From Hominilimicola fabiformis (GTDB taxonomy: Bacteria; Bacillota; Clostridia; UBA1381), in the NCBI RefSeq assembly GCF_020687385.1, contig NZ_JAJEQM010000002.1:1-64000 (forward strand): a stretch of 64,000 bases of DNA, read 5' to 3'. Each line of letters begins with the position of its first letter. Position 1 is the stretch's first letter. A program made the position numbers and the translations under genes. Below are positions 59,226 through 64,000 of the stretch, one piece after another. Under the pieces are notes generated by a model that did no database searches, was not told the origin of the DNA, and saw nothing but the letters and a program-made list of their open reading frames with translations.

Positions 59226-60562
59226 GAAAAGCTATAAACGGCACGCTGAAAATTCTTACAATATCATCAGTTATAGTAAGTATGCTGCTTATTTTGGTGG
59301 CATATTGTACACAGTATTCGATAAAGGAAAAATCAGATTTAAAATCAAGAACAAATATATTGGCACAATGCTTAGACGGTTATGACGAAAACAGTGAAAT
59401 TAATATATTAACCAAAATGTATGATGATGTATCCGATATTCGAGTGACGCTTATCAAATCAGACGGTACGGTTATTTATGATAACGAGGCGGATACAACT
59501 ACAATGGAAAACCATTTTGAACGACCGGAAGTTAAACAAGCCGTTACATACGGAAACGGGAGCAGTAGCCGTAATTCCGAAACGATTGGTGAAAAAATAT
59601 ATTATTATGCCGTAAAATTGAATAACGGCAGTATATTAAGAATGTCACAGCCGACAAAAGTAATAATGTATATGGTTTTGACCATAATGCCGATAGTTAT
59701 TATTATTTTAATATGCGTTATTGCTGTTTCGTTTGTGAGTGCAAAGCATTTGACGAAATATATTTTAGATCCGATTAATGAAGTGGATATAAATAATATA
59801 GGCAAGGCAGAGATATATGACGAGTTGAAACCGTTTTTTGCAAGAATAGCAAATCAAAATGCGGAAAAAGAAAAGACGGAAAAAATCAGACGTGAATTTA
59901 CCGCAAACGTTTCGCACGAGCTTAAAACACCGCTTACAACCATTTCGGGATATGCACAAATGATAAGCAACGGTATGGCAAAGGCGGAGGACATCAAGGA
60001 GTTTGGCAGAAAGATAGAAAAAGAGTCCGACCGACTTCTTACTCTTATAGATGATATAATAAATCTATCAAATATTGACGAACAGGGAAGTGTTGAAAAT
60101 CCGGAAAATATCGACCTTTCGCTGGTTACGGAAGAGGCGATATGTGTTCTTGAAAAAGCCGCAAAAGAACGAGGTATTCAGATTTATTATACGAAGATAC
60201 CGACATTCATAAAAGGTAACGTGACATTGGTGAGTGAGCTTGTATATAACTTGCTTGACAATGCGATAAAGTATAATAAGGATAACGGAAAAATAACCGT
60301 ATTTGTCGGCGAGTCGGCAAAGGGCGTGGAACTGTCCGTAAAGGATACGGGTATAGGAATACCGCCCGAAGATACGGAAAGAATATTTGAACGTTTTTAT
60401 CGCGTTGATAAAAGCCACTCAAAAAAAGTCGGCGGTACAGGCTTGGGACTTTCAATAGTAAAGCACGTTTGTGCCTGCCATAATGCGACTATACGCGTAA
60501 AGAGCAAAGTCGGCAAAGGTACAACTATTTATGTTACGTTTCCGAATAACGTGAACAATTAA
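59222..60562 (+). CDS. PhoR-like sensor histidine kinase
   Basis: 446 residues. Two membrane helices (about 11-33 and 147-170) flank an extracellular sensor of about 110 residues. The kinase core has the H box (TANVSHELKTPLTTISGYAQ), N box (LVYNLLDNAIKYNKDN), G1 (DTGIGIPPEDTERIFERFYR) and G2 (GGTGLGLSIVKHVCACH). There is no clear PAS domain. It starts in ATGA across the regulator's stop codon. With the transporter and the PhoB-like protein it forms a compact phosphate-sensing unit. Confidence 0.93.
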   Translation: MRKAINGTLKILTISSVIVSMLLILVAYCTQYSIKEKSDLKSRTNILAQCLDGYDENSEINILTKMYDDVSDIRVTLIKSDGTVIYDNEADTTTMENHFERPEVKQAVTYGNGSSSRNSETIGEKIYYYAVKLNNGSILRMSQPTKVIMYMVLTIMPIVIIILICVIAVSFVSAKHLTKYILDPINEVDINNIGKAEIYDELKPFFARIANQNAEKEKTEKIRREFTANVSHELKTPLTTISGYAQMISNGMAKAEDIKEFGRKIEKESDRLLTLIDDIINLSNIDEQGSVENPENIDLSLVTEEAICVLEKAAKERGIQIYYTKIPTFIKGNVTLVSELVYNLLDNAIKYNKDNGKITVFVGESAKGVELSVKDTGIGIPPEDTERIFERFYRVDKSHSKKVGGTGLGLSIVKHVCACHNATIRVKSKVGKGTTIYVTFPNNVNN

Positions 60563-60593
60563 TGAACAAAATATGAACTTTGAAAAAGGTTTA

Positions 60594-60622
60594 TTGACAT
60601 TAATATTAATAATGTGTATAAT
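60594..60622 (+). promoter_or_regulatory. Promoter of the MarR-ABC operon
   Basis: TTGACA (60594-60599), a 17-bp spacer and TATAAT (60617-60622). The first MarR-type operator begins 2 nt after it. Confidence 0.85.
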
Positions 60623-60623
60623 A

Positions 60624-60658
60624 TGTAGCGTACTACACAAAAAGTATAGTACGCTACA
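60624..60658. promoter_or_regulatory. Paired inverted operator sites for MarR
   Basis: TGTAGCGTACTACA (60624-60637) and TATAGTACGCTACA (60645-60658) are near-exact inverted copies with centres 21 bp apart, two DNA turns, covering the expected transcription start. Confidence 0.75.
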
Positions 60659-60681
60659 TTTTTTTGCGAGGAGGTGTATTT

Positions 60682-61128
60682 GTGAAAAAGAAAGGTATAG
60701 GCTTTTATTTTAAGAGGATAGATGAGATTATGTCTATGGCGGCAAATGCACATCTGAAGAAATACGATATAACCTGTTCGCAGGCAAATATACTTTTTTA
60801 TATGCTTGAAAAGGGCAAGAATGTTGTAATGCAAAAGGAGATTGAACAGGAATTTGGGTTAAGACATTCCACGATTATCGGACTTTTAAAGCGTATGGAG
60901 AAGAATAATTTTGTGCGTGTTGAGGTAAATCCGGAGGACCATAGATGCAGACAGGTTATTTTGTTTGACAAGGCTTTTGAGCTTGGCAGTGAAATGAAAG
61001 AACACAGAAAGTATATGGATTCGTTGATAACAGGTGCATTAAATGATGAGGAGGAAAAAGAACTCAAAAAACTTTTAACAAAGGTTTACGAACATATGTA
61101 CCAAGACAATGATAAGTGTGAAAAATAG
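60682..61128 (+). CDS. MarR-family transcriptional regulator
   Basis: 148 residues from a GTG start. GAGGAGGTG (60668-60676) lies 5 nt upstream; an earlier TTG would overlap that site. The winged helix spans about 30-105 (YDITCSQANILFYMLEKG, EIEQEFGLRHSTIIGLLKR, and the wing FVRVEVNPEDHRCRQVILF), with dimerising helices at both ends. It probably represses the operon through the three TGTAGCGTACTACA-type sites, and releases DNA when a ligand binds. It is followed by two ABC exporter genes, the common MarR-exporter layout for drug or toxin efflux. Confidence 0.93.
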   Translation: MKKKGIGFYFKRIDEIMSMAANAHLKKYDITCSQANILFYMLEKGKNVVMQKEIEQEFGLRHSTIIGLLKRMEKNNFVRVEVNPEDHRCRQVILFDKAFELGSEMKEHRKYMDSLITGALNDEEEKELKKLLTKVYEHMYQDNDKCEK

Positions 61129-61148
61129 GGTATATTTTTACCTTAATA

Positions 61149-61162
61149 TGTAGCGTACTACA
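61149..61162. promoter_or_regulatory. Third MarR-type operator, in the ABC leader
   Basis: TGTAGCGTACTACA, identical to the copy at 60624-60637, lies between the marR stop and the ABC ribosome site. Confidence 0.7.
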
Positions 61163-61181
61163 TTTTTAAAGGAGGAATTAG

Positions 61182-62915
61182 ATGATAAAGACATTATTAA
61201 AAAGTGTAAGAGAGTATAAACGTGATTCGATTCTTGCACCGATTTTTGTTACTCTTGAAGTTATTATGGAAGTTGTAATACCGCTTCTTATGGCTATGCT
61301 TATTGACAAGGGTATTGACGCTGGAAATATGAATTACATATTGAAAATAGGTATCGCCCTTGCAATTTCATGTGTAATTTCATTGGTTTTCGGTGCATTG
61401 TCGGGTAAATTTGCGGCGAGTGCATCGGCAGGTTTTGCGAAGAATTTGAGAAAGGATATGTTCTATAATGTACAGAACTTCTCATTTTCAAATATTGATA
61501 AATTCTCTGCATCAAGTATCGTAACAAGACTTACAACTGATATAACGAACGTACAAAATGCTTATCAGATGATAGTCAGAATTGCGGTAAGAGGTCCGAT
61601 AATGATTATATTCTCGCTTATTATGGCGTTTGGTATAAATCATAAACTTTCACTTGTATTCTTGCTTGCAATTCCTGTTTTGGGCGGCGGATTGTATTTT
61701 ATAATGACTCACGCACACCCGATATTTGAACGAGTATTCAAGATATACGATAAACTTAACAACGTTGTACAGGAAAATTTGAGAGGTATAAGAGTTGTTA
61801 AATCATTTGTAAGAGAAGATTTCGAAGAAAAGAAATTTAAAAACGTTTCTGAAGATATATACGATGACTTTGTAAAAGCCGAAAAACTTTTGGCATTTAA
61901 CGCACCGCTTATGCAGTTCGCGGCATACGGCTGTATGCTTTTCATATCGTGGTTCGGTGCAAAGCTTATCGTTGCGTCAACTATGACAACAGGTGAGCTT
62001 ACAAGCCTTATTGCATATACAATGCAAATTCTTATGAACCTTATGATGCTTTCAATGGTGTTCGTAATGATTACAATGGCAAGAGCGTCATCTGAAAGAA
62101 TCGTCGAAATACTTGACGAAAAGAGCGATCTTACAAATCCTGAAAATCCTGTATATGAAATTAAAAACGGCGATATTTCATTCAGAAATGTAAACTTCGG
62201 ATATTCAAAGAAAAAGAGAAAACTCTGCCTTAAGAATATAAATCTTGATATTAAATCGGGTGAAACTGTCGGAATTATAGGCGGTACGGGAAGTTCAAAG
62301 TCAAGCCTTGTACAGCTTATCCCAAGACTTTACGATACAACCGACGGTGAAGTGATTGTCGGTGACAGAAACGTAAAGGAATATGATATTGAGTCATTGC
62401 GTGACGAGGTTGCAATGGTACTTCAGAAAAATGTGTTGTTCTCCGGAACAATCAAAGAAAACTTGCGTTGGGGTAATGACCACGCAACAGATGAAGAAAT
62501 CGAAAGAGTATGTAAGCTTGCACAAGCCGATGAATTTATTCAGACATTCCCTGATAAGTATGATACTTATATCGAACAGGGCGGTTCAAATGTATCGGGA
62601 GGTCAGAAACAAAGACTTTGTATCGCAAGAGCTTTGTTAAAGAAACCGAAAATCCTTATTTTGGACGACAGTACAAGTGCGGTTGATACAAAGACAGATG
62701 CAAGTATCAGACGTGCGTTCCGTGAAGAAATACCGAACACGACAAAGATTATTATTGCACAGAGAATTTCATCTGTCGAAGACGCAGATAAGATAATTGT
62801 TATGGATAACGGTGAAATAAACGGAATAGGTACTCATGAGGAACTTTTGAAGAACAACGAAATATATAAGGAAGTATATAATTCACAGGTGAAAGGAGGC
62901 GGTGACGATGAATAA
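61182..62915 (+). CDS. ABC exporter half-transporter with degenerate catalytic site
   Basis: 577 residues. Six membrane helices lie in residues 1-310 and a nucleotide-binding domain in about 330-577. The Walker A reads GGTGSSKSS (from G367), where most have GxGKS, and the signature is NVSGGQKQRL. The Walker B ends Asp495-Asp496, so the catalytic Glu is replaced by Asp, and the switch His is Gln527 (IIAQRIS). These are the changes seen in the degenerate half of heterodimeric exporters such as TM287/288. It therefore needs the next gene's product as partner. GGAGG lies upstream of the ATG. Confidence 0.94.
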   Translation: MIKTLLKSVREYKRDSILAPIFVTLEVIMEVVIPLLMAMLIDKGIDAGNMNYILKIGIALAISCVISLVFGALSGKFAASASAGFAKNLRKDMFYNVQNFSFSNIDKFSASSIVTRLTTDITNVQNAYQMIVRIAVRGPIMIIFSLIMAFGINHKLSLVFLLAIPVLGGGLYFIMTHAHPIFERVFKIYDKLNNVVQENLRGIRVVKSFVREDFEEKKFKNVSEDIYDDFVKAEKLLAFNAPLMQFAAYGCMLFISWFGAKLIVASTMTTGELTSLIAYTMQILMNLMMLSMVFVMITMARASSERIVEILDEKSDLTNPENPVYEIKNGDISFRNVNFGYSKKKRKLCLKNINLDIKSGETVGIIGGTGSSKSSLVQLIPRLYDTTDGEVIVGDRNVKEYDIESLRDEVAMVLQKNVLFSGTIKENLRWGNDHATDEEIERVCKLAQADEFIQTFPDKYDTYIEQGGSNVSGGQKQRLCIARALLKKPKILILDDSTSAVDTKTDASIRRAFREEIPNTTKIIIAQRISSVEDADKIIVMDNGEINGIGTHEELLKNNEIYKEVYNSQVKGGGDDE

Positions 62916-64000
62916 ACACGGTGCACAAAATACCGGTAAGACAATCAAACGTATTCTTTCATATATGAAGGAATACAAATTCAGATTTATCTTTGTATTG
63001 ATATGTATATTGCTGAGTGCCGTTGCAAACGTTGCCGGCTCAATGTTTATCGGTACGCTTATCGATGACTATATAACACCGCTTTTGGGCAGTACAAACC
63101 CTGTATTCACGGGCTTGCTTAAAGCAATCTGCGTAATGGGTATTGTGTATTTAGTGGGAATACTTGCTACATTGTTTTATAACAGAACAATGGTATCAAT
63201 CGCACAAGGTGTGTTAAAGAAAATTCGTGACGATATGTTTACTCATATGCAGAAATTGCCGATTAAGTATTTCGATACACATACTCACGGCGATATAATG
63301 AGTTACTACACAAACGATACAGATACTCTAAGACAGATGATGGCACAGAGTATTCCGCAGATGTTTTCGTCGGCGGTTACAATTATATCGGTAGTCGTTG
63401 CGATGTTTATATCGAATGTTTATCTTGCAATATTTGTGTTGGTGTTTGCGACCTGTATGATGTTTGTAATAAAGAAAATTGCAGGAGCGAGCGGAAGATT
63501 TTTTGTAAAACAACAGCAGTCCATCGGTAAGGTAAACGGTTATATCGAAGAAATGATTAACGGTCAGAAGGTCGTTAAGGTGTTCTGTCACGAAGAACAT
63601 TCAAAAGAAGATTTTGATAAGATTAACGAAGAGCTTTGTGAAAACGCAACAGAGGCTAATAAATACGCAAATATCCTAATGCCGATTATGGCTAATTTAG
63701 GTAACCTGCAGTATGTGCTTATAGCTATTATCGGCGGTGCACTTGCACTAAACGGAGTTGCGGGACTTACACTTGGCGTTATAGCGTCATTTCTGCAACT
63801 TTCAAAATCATTTACAATGCCGATAAACCAAATATCGCAACAGCTTAACTCAATCGTTATGGCACTTGCCGGAGCGGAAAGAATATTCAATCTTATGGAT
63901 GAAGAAGTAGAACAGGACAACGGCGATGTTACACTTGTCAATGTTAAGTACGACAGAAACGACAATATAGTTGAAACGGAAGAAAAGACATATATGTGGG
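62908..64000 (+). CDS. ABC exporter half-transporter, partner subunit (partial, runs off the window)
   Basis: The frame is open from the ATG at 62908 to the end of the window: 364 residues of an expected 600 or so. It starts in ATGAATAA across the first subunit's stop codon, with AAAGGAGG about 8 nt upstream. The visible part has a basic N-terminus (TGKTIKRILSYMKEYKFRF) and six membrane helices with the type I exporter signatures (LPIKYFDTHTHGDIMSYYTN, EEMINGQKVVKVFCHEE). The nucleotide-binding domain should lie beyond the right edge and is expected to carry the canonical catalytic Glu and His. Confidence 0.9.
   Translation, partial: MNKHGAQNTGKTIKRILSYMKEYKFRFIFVLICILLSAVANVAGSMFIGTLIDDYITPLLGSTNPVFTGLLKAICVMGIVYLVGILATLFYNRTMVSIAQGVLKKIRDDMFTHMQKLPIKYFDTHTHGDIMSYYTNDTDTLRQMMAQSIPQMFSSAVTIISVVVAMFISNVYLAIFVLVFATCMMFVIKKIAGASGRFFVKQQQSIGKVNGYIEEMINGQKVVKVFCHEEHSKEDFDKINEELCENATEANKYANILMPIMANLGNLQYVLIAIIGGALALNGVAGLTLGVIASFLQLSKSFTMPINQISQQLNSIVMALAGAERIFNLMDEEVEQDNGDVTLVNVKYDRNDNIVETEEKTYMW

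Overview
The window looks like a chromosomal segment of a low-GC, endospore-forming Clostridia bacterium (inference). Supporting genes are spoVT, ytfJ (gerW), scpA/scpB, murA-ftsQ-ftsZ, a gatCAB-aspS operon for tRNA-dependent Asn-tRNA synthesis, and paired TIGR03960/TIGR03936-type genes. A PL11-type rhamnogalacturonan lyase, a KduD-like dehydrogenase and a GH43-like propeller hydrolase point to a gut pectin degrader. Secreted proteins with SLH or copper-amine-oxidase 'stalk' domains fit the same lifestyle. A Monoglobus-like species is possible but was not tested.

Region 1 (1-15266) looks like an integrated island. It is richer in TTA/ATA/AGA codons than the rest. It ends with a small excisionase-like gene and a tyrosine integrase that abuts the 3' end of tRNA-Lys. 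Its main cargo is an apparent 11-kb operon (672-11668): a LytTR response regulator, an AgrC-like sensor cut off before its kinase domain, and four Sec-exported proteins (kelch propeller, lectin-like, vWA+SLH, stalk domain). A divergent XRE repressor and a TTGACA/TATTAT promoter buried in TATCCTGTT repeats sit upstream. A GC-rich, hairpin-dense segment with its own extended -10 promoter lies just before xis-int and is the best candidate for an undescribed RNA.

Region 2 (15267-30201) is core genome: tRNA-Lys and tRNA-Arg, murA-ftsQ-ftsZ, rmuC, a membrane GGDEF protein, a site-2 protease homologue, scpA-scpB-DUF2953-ytfJ, a radical SAM pair, a VOC/SDR pair, and an ECF sigma factor with its likely anti-sigma partner.

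Region 3 (30202-43209) is mostly on the minus strand: the PL11 lyase, spoVT, gatC-gatA-gatB-aspS, a VanW-family protein and a YkgJ-type protein, with one plus-strand gene for a surface protein with prenyltransferase-like repeats.

Region 4 (43210-64000) holds a divergent topoisomerase IIA pair, citrate synthase, a three-unit hairpin-rich tandem repeat, tagA-tmk-stalk protein, a DUF2798 protein, AraC, a secreted ComEC-like MBL protein, a GH43-like enzyme, a DNA glycosylase, a phosphate module (Na/Pi cotransporter, PhoB-like, PhoR-like) behind a four-repeat Pho-box-like array, and a MarR-controlled heterodimeric ABC exporter whose second subunit runs off the right edge.

All functional calls come from reading sequence motifs. 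No searches or structure predictions were run.
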